Shown here one piece after another: positions 1 to 6,310 of a stretch of DNA of 9,063 nt; within the stretch, counting starts at the first letter, position 1, and every line of letters begins with the position of its first letter. Under the pieces are notes generated by a model that saw only the letters and a program-made list of their open reading frames with translations, did not search any database and was not told the DNA's origin. Position numbers and translations under genes: made by a program. The DNA comes from Brevinematales bacterium (GTDB taxonomy: Bacteria; Spirochaetota; Spirochaetia; Treponematales; Breznakiellaceae): positions 1 through 9,063 of the forward strand of contig WRGH01000046.1 of NCBI GenBank assembly GCA_009787285.1, read 5' to 3'.

Positions 1-391
<391 letters not shown>

Positions 392-409
392 ATTTGTTCA
401 ATTCAATTA

Positions 410-438
410 ATAATGCGGTATTTTTGCCATGAAGTCAA
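410..438 (-). promoter_or_regulatory. Probable sigma-70-type promoter of eno
   Basis: On the minus strand a -35 box TTGACT (438-433, 5 of 6 consensus) is separated by exactly 17 bases from a -10 box CATTAT (415-410, 4 of 6). Transcription would start near 403, giving a leader of about 23 bases that contains the SD. It overlaps the region upstream of the divergent helicase gene, so the two could influence each other. Read by eye only. Confidence 0.6.
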
Positions 439-482
439 GGTACACTGACGGACGGCGGGTATTCAAATACGCCCAAAACAGC

Positions 483-488
483 TACAAT
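483..488 (+). promoter_or_regulatory. Possible -10 box just before the helicase start
   Basis: TACAAT (5 of 6 to the -10 consensus) lies 11 bases before the ATG at 500. No convincing -35 box is seen at 16-18 bases upstream. If used, the transcript would begin near 495 and have a leader of about five bases. That would fit the lack of any SD before this ATG. Confidence 0.3.
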
Positions 489-499
489 TATTTAAGTTT

Positions 500-2086
500 A
501 TGGAATTCAAAAGTTTTGGACTGCATCCCGATTTACAAAAAGGTATTTATGAAGCCGGTTACATTACCTGTATGCCTGTACAGGAACAGGTGCTTTCAAA
601 TGCTTTTGGCAGTCAGGGCGGTCATGCTTCGCGGGACGGTCACGCTTCGCGGGACTTGTACGTACAATCCCAAACAGGAACCGGAAAAACAGCCGCATTT
701 CTTATAGTTATTTTCCAACGGCTGTTAACAGAAGATTCTCTTTCCGGGCGGAAAGCCCTTATAATGGCCCCGACAAGGGAACTGGCAGTACAAATTGAAG
801 AAGAAGCAAAAATGTTAGGTAAATATCTGCCGTATAAAACAGGCAGTTTTTACGGGGGCACTGGCTATACTCAGCAGGAAAAACTGCTGAAAGAAAATGT
901 GCAGATAATGGTTGGAACTCCCGGCCGCGTTCTTGACCTTAACAAAACAGGCCGCATGAATTTAATGGAAATATCATTCCTTGTCCTTGATGAAGCGGAC
1001 AGAATGTTTGACATGGGGTTCTATCCCGATTTGCGCAAATTGATTAAAGTAGTGCCGCCCGTAGACCGGCGGCAGACAATGCTTTTCAGCGCTACTTTGA
1101 ACGCTTGGGTAAAAAATCTAGCATGGGAATATACAAAGACGCCTTTTGAAATCGAAATAAAACCGGAAATTGTTACTGTCGAAGAGATTACGCAGATACT
1201 CTACCATGTCCCTTCCGAAGAAAAAATGCCCCTTCTTTTGGGTATATTGAAGCGGGAACAGCCTGAAAGCGTAATTATCTTTTGCAATACAAAAAAATAT
1301 ACCGAGATTATAGCGAAACGCCTTCAAATGAACGGAAGAACCTGCGAGTTTATCATGGGCGATCTTCCGCAGGTAAAACGCCTGAAAATTATTGACGATT
1401 TGAAAGCCGGAAAAATTAAAATCCTTGTCGCGACAGACGTAGCCGCGCGCGGGCTTGATATAGAAAGCCTTTCTATGGTGATTAATTACGATTTACCCAT
1501 AGAAGCGGAAAACTATGTCCACCGTATCGGCAGAACCGCGCGCGCCGGAAAAACAGGCAAGGCAATTACCCTTGCAAGCGAACAGGATGTTTACGAATTA
1601 CCCGCCATTGAGCGCTACATAGGCAAAAAGATACCTTCTGAAATTGCCATGCAGGATTTATATGAAGAAGATTTTAGCGCAGGACAAATCATTCATACGG
1701 ATTTTTATGAAGAACGAACTCATGTTACGCCGCACAGCGGCACGAAAACAAGCAGCAGCAAAAGACGCGAAACAGTAACTATCGATCATGTAAAAATCGA
1801 GGATCGTGGCAGAAAACGAAAACGCGAAACAACAGATAAACACAATAAAAAACCTGAAAAAGATTTTTTACAGCTTCCCATGGAAGATCGGATGGCTTTA
1901 TACAAAAAGAAATACGCGGGCGCATTAAAACACGGAAACAAAGAGCACGGTAAACAAAACGTTAAGCATCATCACGCTGCAAAACATTCTACGGAAAAAC
2001 ACGAAAAACAAACTCCGCAGAAACAGTCTGTTCCTGCGAAAAAAAGTATTTTATCAAAACTTACAGGACTTTTTAAGAAAAAATGA
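500..2086 (+). CDS. DEAD-box ATP-dependent RNA helicase with Lys/His-rich C-terminal tail
   Basis: This is an RNA-unwinding ATPase, probably acting in cytosolic RNA or ribosome metabolism. The motifs run in order: Q motif region at residues 6-30 (Phe6 to Gln28); Walker A SQTGTGKT 57-64; APTREL 90-95; GG 119-120; TPGR 140-143; DEAD 164-167; SAT 197-199; second RecA domain with IIFCNT 259-264, GDLPQ 287-291, ATDVAARGLDI 311-321 and HRIGRTARAG 341-350. Residues from about 400 to 528 are a basic, low-complexity Lys/His tail ending GLFKKK, likely for RNA contact. The ATG at 500 has no upstream in-frame start (stop at 446) and no SD, but puts the Q motif correctly at the N-terminus. An 18-bp repeat pair adds 12 residues before Walker A. 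The stop overlaps the next gene as ATGA. All catalytic motifs are intact, so the enzyme is probably active. Confidence 0.95.
   Translation: MEFKSFGLHPDLQKGIYEAGYITCMPVQEQVLSNAFGSQGGHASRDGHASRDLYVQSQTGTGKTAAFLIVIFQRLLTEDSLSGRKALIMAPTRELAVQIEEEAKMLGKYLPYKTGSFYGGTGYTQQEKLLKENVQIMVGTPGRVLDLNKTGRMNLMEISFLVLDEADRMFDMGFYPDLRKLIKVVPPVDRRQTMLFSATLNAWVKNLAWEYTKTPFEIEIKPEIVTVEEITQILYHVPSEEKMPLLLGILKREQPESVIIFCNTKKYTEIIAKRLQMNGRTCEFIMGDLPQVKRLKIIDDLKAGKIKILVATDVAARGLDIESLSMVINYDLPIEAENYVHRIGRTARAGKTGKAITLASEQDVYELPAIERYIGKKIPSEIAMQDLYEEDFSAGQIIHTDFYEERTHVTPHSGTKTSSSKRRETVTIDHVKIEDRGRKRKRETTDKHNKKPEKDFLQLPMEDRMALYKKKYAGALKHGNKEHGKQNVKHHHAAKHSTEKHEKQTPQKQSVPAKKSILSKLTGLFKKK
620..655 (+). repeat. Two tandem 18-bp quasi-palindromic units inserted in-frame in the helicase
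   Basis: Units at 620-637 and 638-655 are in codon phase and each encode GHASRD. They differ only at 625/643 (T versus C, a synonymous His codon). Within each unit, bases 2-18 form an imperfect inverted repeat: GTC, a mismatch, CGC (TGC in copy 1), a TTC loop, GCG, a mismatch, GAC. The unit has no stop codon in any forward frame. The pair lies between the Q motif and Walker A (residues 41-52). Relatives typically have about four residues here, so the excess is close to exactly the two units. Confidence 0.9.
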
Positions 2087-3732
2087 TAACTGTTGCAGAT
2101 TTAAGCCTTTCTTTCGGCGAGCGCATCCTTTTCAAGGATGTTAATCTTAAATTTACGCCCGGCAATTGTTACGGAATAATCGGAGCGAACGGAGCGGGAA
2201 AATCGACATTCCTTAAGATTCTTTCCGGCGAAGTTGAACATGACAAGGGAGAAATTTCCTTCGGCAAGAATCAGCGTATTGCTGTCTTGAAACAGGATCA
2301 CTTCGCTTATGAAAAATACCCCGCTCTGGAAACAGTGATCATGGGTTACCCGAAACTCTACTCTGTGCAAAAAGAGCGCGAGGCGATTTACGCGAAAGAA
2401 GATTTTACGGAAGAAGACGGCATGAAAGCCAGCGAGCTTGAGGCTGACTTTTCCGATCTCGGCGGATGGGAAGCGCAATCGCAGGCGGGACAGCTTCTTT
2501 CAGGACTCGGACTTGATGAGGAAGATCACATCCGCCTTATGGCAGAGCTTGACGAATCAAAAAAAGTACGCGTTCTTTTGGCGCAGGCTCTTTTCGGCAG
2601 CCCTGAGATATTGCTTCTTGACGAGCCGACTAACGGTCTTGACCTTGAATCTATTTCATGGCTTGAAGATTTTCTTATTGATTTTCCGAACACGGTAATA
2701 GTTGTTTCCCACGACCGCCACTTTCTTAACTCTGTCTGTACCCATGTATGCGACATTGATTACGGCAGAATTACCCCGTATTCGGGCAATTACGATTTCT
2801 GGTATCAGATGAGCCAAATTCTCCAGCGTCAGGCGCGTGAACAGTTAAAAAAACGTGAAGACAAGGCAAAAGAATTAAAAGAATTTATCCAAAGGTTTTC
2901 ATCCAACGCAAGCAAGGCGCGTCAGGCGACAAGCCGCAAAAAAGTCCTTGAAAAACTCGATCTTGAAAATGTGCCCGTAACAAGCCGCAAATTCCCATAC
3001 GTAGGCTTTAAGCCCGAACGCGAAATCGGCAACAATGTGTTAAGAGCGGAAAAATTAAACTTTTCTTTTGAGGGAACGGCGCTTTTAAAAGATTTTTCGC
3101 TAATAGTAAATAAGGGCGATAAAATTGCCTTTGTGGGAATCGAACACTCTTCCAAATCGGCCTTTTTTGACATTATCTGCGGTGAAAAAAAAGCAGAATT
3201 GGGCGACTGTTACTGGGGACAGACGACCTCTTTTTCCTATTTTCCAAAAGAAAATTCCGCCTTTTTCAACTCTGATCTTTCGATAGTAAACTGGCTAAGG
3301 CAGTATTCATCGGATCAGGATGAAACTTATATACGCAGTTTTCTCGGCCGTATGCTTTTTTCAGGCGATGAAGCGTTAAAACCCGTAAACGTTCTTTCAG
3401 GCGGCGAAAAAGTACGCTGTATGCTTTCTAAAATAATGCTTTCAGGCGCAAATATTTTAATACTCGATGAACCGACAAATCACCTTGATCTTGAAGCGAT
3501 TACAGCCCTAAACGACGGACTTGCCGCGTTCCCGGGCGTTGTTCTCTTTAACTCACACGATCACGAATTTATAAATTCAATTGCAAACCGCATTGTCGAA
3601 ATACTTCCTCAGGAAAAAAACCCGGGCGGCTTTATAGACCGCATGATGCCGTTTGACGATTACCTTACAGACAACTCTGTAAAACAACTTCGATCCGCGG
3701 CTTATAAACACTCTCAAAAACTGCTTATTTAG
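2083..3732 (+). CDS. ybiT: ABC-F family ATPase (YbiT-type), with a degenerate second nucleotide site
   Basis: ABC-F proteins are soluble twin-ATPase factors that act on the ribosome E site. The sequence follows the E. coli YbiT type throughout (549 residues). NBD1 has Walker A GANGAGKS 34-41, Q-loop Gln71, Walker B and catalytic Glu in LLLDEP 177-182, and switch His210. Its signature is replaced by LMAELDESKKVR (152-163), as in YbiT relatives I recall. The charged linker at about 240-315 contains RFSSNASKARQATSR, the likely tRNA-contact segment. NBD2 keeps LSGGE 438-442, Walker B LILDEP 459-464 and switch His492. Its Walker A, however, reads GIEHSSKS (352-359), lacking the Gly before Lys358, and the Q-loop position is Lys389. 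The ATG overlaps the helicase stop (ATGA) with only a weak SD, implying translational coupling. It has no membrane segments, so it is not a transporter. Confidence 0.93.
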   Translation: MITVADLSLSFGERILFKDVNLKFTPGNCYGIIGANGAGKSTFLKILSGEVEHDKGEISFGKNQRIAVLKQDHFAYEKYPALETVIMGYPKLYSVQKEREAIYAKEDFTEEDGMKASELEADFSDLGGWEAQSQAGQLLSGLGLDEEDHIRLMAELDESKKVRVLLAQALFGSPEILLLDEPTNGLDLESISWLEDFLIDFPNTVIVVSHDRHFLNSVCTHVCDIDYGRITPYSGNYDFWYQMSQILQRQAREQLKKREDKAKELKEFIQRFSSNASKARQATSRKKVLEKLDLENVPVTSRKFPYVGFKPEREIGNNVLRAEKLNFSFEGTALLKDFSLIVNKGDKIAFVGIEHSSKSAFFDIICGEKKAELGDCYWGQTTSFSYFPKENSAFFNSDLSIVNWLRQYSSDQDETYIRSFLGRMLFSGDEALKPVNVLSGGEKVRCMLSKIMLSGANILILDEPTNHLDLEAITALNDGLAAFPGVVLFNSHDHEFINSIANRIVEILPQEKNPGGFIDRMMPFDDYLTDNSVKQLRSAAYKHSQKLLI

Positions 3733-3740
3733 ATGTCAAA

Positions 3741-3755
3741 TAATGCGACACATTA
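3741..3755. other. Weak hairpin in the gap between convergent operons
   Basis: The 51-base gap 3733-3783 separates the ends of the ABC-F gene and the gtrA-like gene. It holds a five-base stem TAATG/CATTA with a five-base loop. No T-run follows directly on either strand and the stem is AT-rich, so this is at best a poor terminator. No better terminator is visible for either operon. Confidence 0.2.
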
Positions 3756-3783
3756 CGGACAGTCAACTTTAAACGCTATTTAG

Positions 3784-4224
3784 CTATTCTGTTTTTACCT
3801 GTTCTTCGCCCTTTTGTTTATTTCTGAACACAACAAATCTTTGCCCTAAATAACTTACAGCGGCAGCCAAGCATGTTCCCGCTATTAATGCGATATTTCC
3901 CTTTACATTTTCCGTATTGTTTTGCAAGAAATAGTTTACAGCATATTCTGCAATCCAAAAAGGGAAATAATAAGAAACGACTATTGTAACAACAAACGAT
4001 ATAATCATAAATACCGACCACCGTTTTACTGTAAAGGTAAAGTATTTATTTAAAAAGAAACTTAATATACTGGAAAGAAAGTAATTACATCCTGATGAAA
4101 ACCAATAACTCATGTGCGCCGCGTTGTACAGTACAAACATTATCGCCGAACCCACAAGAGTATTTATTATTCCGACAAGAAGAAACTTTAAAAATACCCG
4201 GTCAAAAAGCATTTTGACACTCAT
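3784..4224 (-). CDS. GtrA-family integral membrane protein
   Basis: GtrA-like proteins are small four-helix membrane proteins associated with moving lipid-linked sugars across the cytoplasmic membrane or with polysaccharide modification. This one has 146 residues, with four hydrophobic segments at roughly 11-32, 41-58, 70-90 and 108-127. Family-like sequence includes FLLVGIINTLVG near the N-terminus, SFFLNKYFTF (55-64) after helix 2, and YLGQRFVVF (125-133) after helix 4, followed by a charged tail. It is the last gene of a three-gene minus-strand unit: its ATG overlaps the stop of the TPR lipoprotein gene as ATGA and has no close SD, so translation is probably coupled. No glycosyltransferase is present in the window, so its substrate cannot be inferred. 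Confidence 0.85.
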   Translation of the reverse strand: MSVKMLFDRVFLKFLLVGIINTLVGSAIMFVLYNAAHMSYWFSSGCNYFLSSILSFFLNKYFTFTVKRWSVFMIISFVVTIVVSYYFPFWIAEYAVNYFLQNNTENVKGNIALIAGTCLAAAVSYLGQRFVVFRNKQKGEEQVKTE

Positions 4225-5798
4225 TGAATATTTATATAATACCTTTCCAAATATGCAATTCTGCCGCGCGCGTCGTTATATCGTTTGCTCTGCGGATATT
4301 CACGCACAAGGCGGCGGTAATAATCCAGTGAAAGCAAAATATTCCTGCTTGGGCTGTTTGCTTCATAAAACTGACCGTATAACCAGTAAAGCTCATCCGT
4401 ACCGGATTGATAATGATTACTGTATTGATCGAGTAATGCTATAGCAGCGGGAATATTTCCGCTGTCAAAGGCATCTTTGGCTTTTTGCAGCAAAACATCA
4501 GGCGGCAAAGGCGCTTCAATAACTGCGGAACCGGACTCCGCCTCAGGCGCGGCATTTTGCGGTAATACGGAAGCAACAGACGGCTGAGTCGTTTGCTGTG
4601 AGACAGAACCTTGCGTAGAAGCTGTTCCCCTCGCTGGAGCAGAGCCCTGAGCGGGAACAGTTCCCTGTGAAGAAACAGCTCCTCTTTCAGATGTATTTAC
4701 AGGCGGCGTTTCAACGGCAGGTCTTGAACCTGTCCCGCCTCTTTGGATTTCCGCTTCTTCAAGAGCAGTAGGCCAGCGAGGCTGCGCCACTACCCTCCCC
4801 CCGTCAATCGGCGGATTAAACCAGCCTGCGCCGCCTGAAACAGGAGCCTCTCCTGCGATAACTTGAACATAATCATTTAAAACATAATCCCTAAATAAAT
4901 CCCGCTTAAAAAAATGAAGCGCATAAGTGCCTGTACTTTCAACTTTGAATATCAAACTTTGTCCGTCAGGATCATTGCGGCTGGAATCATAAGCAATCCC
5001 GCGTCGGGAAGCCAGCTCTCCCATATATACCCAGCCTGTTCCTCTGAACGGAATTTCAATACTCTGCCCTACTGTCGCATTAACAATACGTGAAAAAGTA
5101 ATCGTTTCATTCTGAGGTATTAACACCGTTTGAAAAGGAGTAACATACTCATCTTTTACAGTATCAAAGCGGGATGTCTCCGCAGTTGTAAATGTGTTTT
5201 CACGTTCTGTCAAAGGCCTTTCTTCGGCAGGTGCAAGAGATAGCGGCGCTTGTACAGGCATGGGCTGTACAGTTTGCGCCGGAGGCTGAGTCTGCACTTG
5301 CGCCGGAGGCTGAGTCTGCGTTTGCAACGGCGGCTGAGTTTGCGCCTGTACTGTAGGCTGAGTCTGCGCGGGCGTCTGCACTTGAACCGAAAGCTCTGCA
5401 GACGGCGCAGATACAGGAGGCTGCTGCGGAACTTCAGCAGCTTGCGGCGTTAACTGGGGCTCATCAATCGATGCTATTTCTACAGAATCAAATAATAGCT
5501 CAGACTCATCTGTTTTTGATAAGGCAATTTCATCCTGTTCGGGAAAAATGTCAGCAGACTTGTCAGCTATGTCAAATCCGGCTGCTTTTTCTTCAAAAAT
5601 ATCAACTGTATAAATATCTTCTTTAGATAATTCTTCTGAAGGCTTTGACTCAAAATCAGATACAGAAGATATAAACGTTTCATTCTGACTTTCTTCAGCT
5701 TGAGGCGGAAAGGACATTACAGGATTTGAATTAGGCATTCCGCCGCAGGAAAAAAAAGAAAAAATTGTCGTAATAACAATATTAGTGAAATACTTCAT
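4221..5798 (-). CDS. Predicted lipoprotein with Pro/Gln-rich repeats and C-terminal TPR-like domain
   Basis: I do not recognise a named gene. The 525-residue product starts with a short hydrophobic signal ending in FFSC (15-18), a spirochaete-type lipobox with Cys18 as the lipidated residue. An acidic segment follows to about 110, then a Pro/Gln-rich stalk with four QTQP octapeptides (145-176). A compact, probably beta-rich domain occupies about 210-320 (including GTGWVYMGE around Trp256), then a Gly/Ser/Ala hexapeptide repeat (378-401). The C-terminal 94 residues (432-525) are helical and TPR-like (AKDAFDSGNIPAAIALL, LDYYRRLVREYPQS). The layout suggests an envelope-anchored scaffold with two domains on flexible linkers, perhaps reaching across the periplasm; this is inference. 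A GGAG eight bases before the ATG supports the start. It overlaps the genes on both sides by ATGA. Confidence 0.85.
   Translation of the reverse strand: MKYFTNIVITTIFSFFSCGGMPNSNPVMSFPPQAEESQNETFISSVSDFESKPSEELSKEDIYTVDIFEEKAAGFDIADKSADIFPEQDEIALSKTDESELLFDSVEIASIDEPQLTPQAAEVPQQPPVSAPSAELSVQVQTPAQTQPTVQAQTQPPLQTQTQPPAQVQTQPPAQTVQPMPVQAPLSLAPAEERPLTERENTFTTAETSRFDTVKDEYVTPFQTVLIPQNETITFSRIVNATVGQSIEIPFRGTGWVYMGELASRRGIAYDSSRNDPDGQSLIFKVESTGTYALHFFKRDLFRDYVLNDYVQVIAGEAPVSGGAGWFNPPIDGGRVVAQPRWPTALEEAEIQRGGTGSRPAVETPPVNTSERGAVSSQGTVPAQGSAPARGTASTQGSVSQQTTQPSVASVLPQNAAPEAESGSAVIEAPLPPDVLLQKAKDAFDSGNIPAAIALLDQYSNHYQSGTDELYWLYGQFYEANSPSRNILLSLDYYRRLVREYPQSKRYNDARGRIAYLERYYINIQ
4596..4667 (-). repeat. 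Four 18-bp degenerate tandem repeats in the lipoprotein gene
   Basis: On the minus strand, residues 378-401 read as four hexapeptides: QGTVPA, QGSAPA, RGTAST, QGSVSQ. The period is exactly 18 bases, in codon phase, and the copies are diverged. They form a flexible linker between the central domain and the TPR-like domain. They are unrelated in sequence to the 18-bp units in the helicase. Confidence 0.75.
5273..5368 (-). repeat. Four 24-bp tandem repeats encoding QTQP octapeptides
   Basis: Units lie at 5273-5296, 5297-5320, 5321-5344 and 5345-5368; GGCTGAG recurs exactly every 24 bases on the plus strand (5284, 5308, 5332, 5356). Units 1 and 2 differ at only two of 24 bases. The encoded octapeptides are QTQPTVQA, QTQPPLQT, QTQPPAQV and QTQPPAQT. 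Being a multiple of three, gain or loss of units would change stalk length without breaking the frame. Confidence 0.9.
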
Positions 5799-6187
5799 GG
5801 AACACGCTCCAAAAATTCATCAATAGCCGCTTCTATTTTTTCACGCCATTGTTCTTCGCCGTATTTTAAAGGATCCTGCCAAAATTCTTCAGCGTCATGT
5901 TCTGTCCAGCTTGATCTTCTTTCCCTTTCCAGCAAAACTCCCGGAATAAAATCAGGTTCATCAGGCAAAAAAAGTTCTTCCGCAGGAATCGGAATATTAA
6001 TTTTTATTTTTTCAGGTTCGTCAGGCTTCTTCCCGCCTTCTGAATTTACAAGCGGAAAAATAACGGAAAAGGACAAAATGACAGCAAACGCCGCAGTACA
6101 AATAAGCGCAAAACGCCGTTTACCTTCAGCGGTCATTTTGTTAAACCAGTCCTGAAAAAACTTGATTATTTTTTCCAAAAAAGCCAT
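5795..6187 (-). CDS. Small single-pass membrane protein of unknown function
   Basis: I do not recognise this 130-residue protein. It has an amphipathic, basic N-terminus (FLEKIIKFFQDWFNKM, ending in KRR at 23-25), one hydrophobic helix at about 26-47, and an acidic, Pro-rich segment (about 50-90). A charged helical C-terminus follows, with EEFWQDPLKYGEEQWREKIE and a terminal FLERVP. The positive-inside rule suggests that the N-terminus is cytoplasmic and the C-terminal 80 residues are periplasmic. It is the first gene of the minus-strand unit and its stop overlaps the lipoprotein start (ATGA). The two proteins may therefore work together in the envelope, one anchored in the inner membrane and one lipidated. 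There is no SD before its ATG, and a -10 box lies only 10 bases upstream. Confidence 0.8.
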   Translation of the reverse strand: MAFLEKIIKFFQDWFNKMTAEGKRRFALICTAAFAVILSFSVIFPLVNSEGGKKPDEPEKIKINIPIPAEELFLPDEPDFIPGVLLERERRSSWTEHDAEEFWQDPLKYGEEQWREKIEAAIDEFLERVP

Positions 6188-6196
6188 TACTAAAAT

Positions 6197-6205
6197 ATTA
6201 TATCA
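6197..6205 (-). promoter_or_regulatory. Extended -10 promoter of the minus-strand envelope operon
   Basis: TGATATAAT on the minus strand is a perfect -10 hexamer with the upstream TGn extension; no good -35 is seen. Transcription would start about three bases before the ATG at 6187, giving a leaderless or near-leaderless mRNA. This agrees with the absence of an SD for that gene. Confidence 0.5.
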
Positions 6206-6244
6206 TAAGAATAAAGCGTGATACAGTATATTTTTATTACAGGA

Positions 6245-6279
6245 TTGCTAAATCATCATGAAATTGTTATCATTATAAT
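6245..6279 (+). promoter_or_regulatory. Probable promoter of the prfA-prmC-capA-like unit
   Basis: A perfect TATAAT lies at 6274-6279, and a TATCAT at 6268-6273 sits 17 bases after TTGCTA (6245-6250). Either -10 gives a start site near 6280-6286 and a leader of about 25-31 bases before the ATG at 6311. This places the promoter inside the longer open frame that begins at 6218, arguing against that earlier start. Confidence 0.45.
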
Positions 6280-6310
6280 GCTTATAGAATTTAACGCGCG
6301 GGGCCGGAAA

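Noticed and set aside
456..474. A hairpin upstream of the helicase (GGGTAT and ATACGCCC arms)
   Set aside because: The pairing requires a bulge and leaves a four-base stem around a four-base loop. It may be chance, and no link to a regulator or terminator is visible.
429..707. A 92-residue open frame on the plus strand starting ATG 429
   Set aside because: It overlaps the helicase start in another frame, has no family resemblance and is kept open partly by the repeat units, which lack stops in forward frames.
3121..3192. A frameshift hiding a normal NBD2 Walker A in the ABC-F gene
   Set aside because: Neither alternative frame around 3136-3159 gives a P-loop, and the surrounding frame matches the family on both sides. 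The A8 run at 3185-3192 lies after the motif and is read in frame.
3733..3783. A bidirectional terminator between the convergent operons
   Set aside because: Only a five-base AT-rich stem is present with no adjoining T-run, so it was recorded as a weak hairpin and not called a terminator.
4112..4444. A 110-residue plus-strand open frame across the lipoprotein/gtrA junction
   Set aside because: It is antisense to two well-supported coupled genes, has no family resemblance and no SD.
5250..5453. An Arg/Leu-rich open frame on the plus strand
   Set aside because: It is the antisense shadow of the Pro/Gln repeat of the lipoprotein; its repetitive Arg/Leu composition is produced by the 24-bp units.
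6218..6310. A 31-residue upstream extension of prfA
   Set aside because: The residues are unlike RF1, no SD precedes 6218, and the best promoter lies inside this stretch. RF1 homology begins at the Met encoded at 6311.
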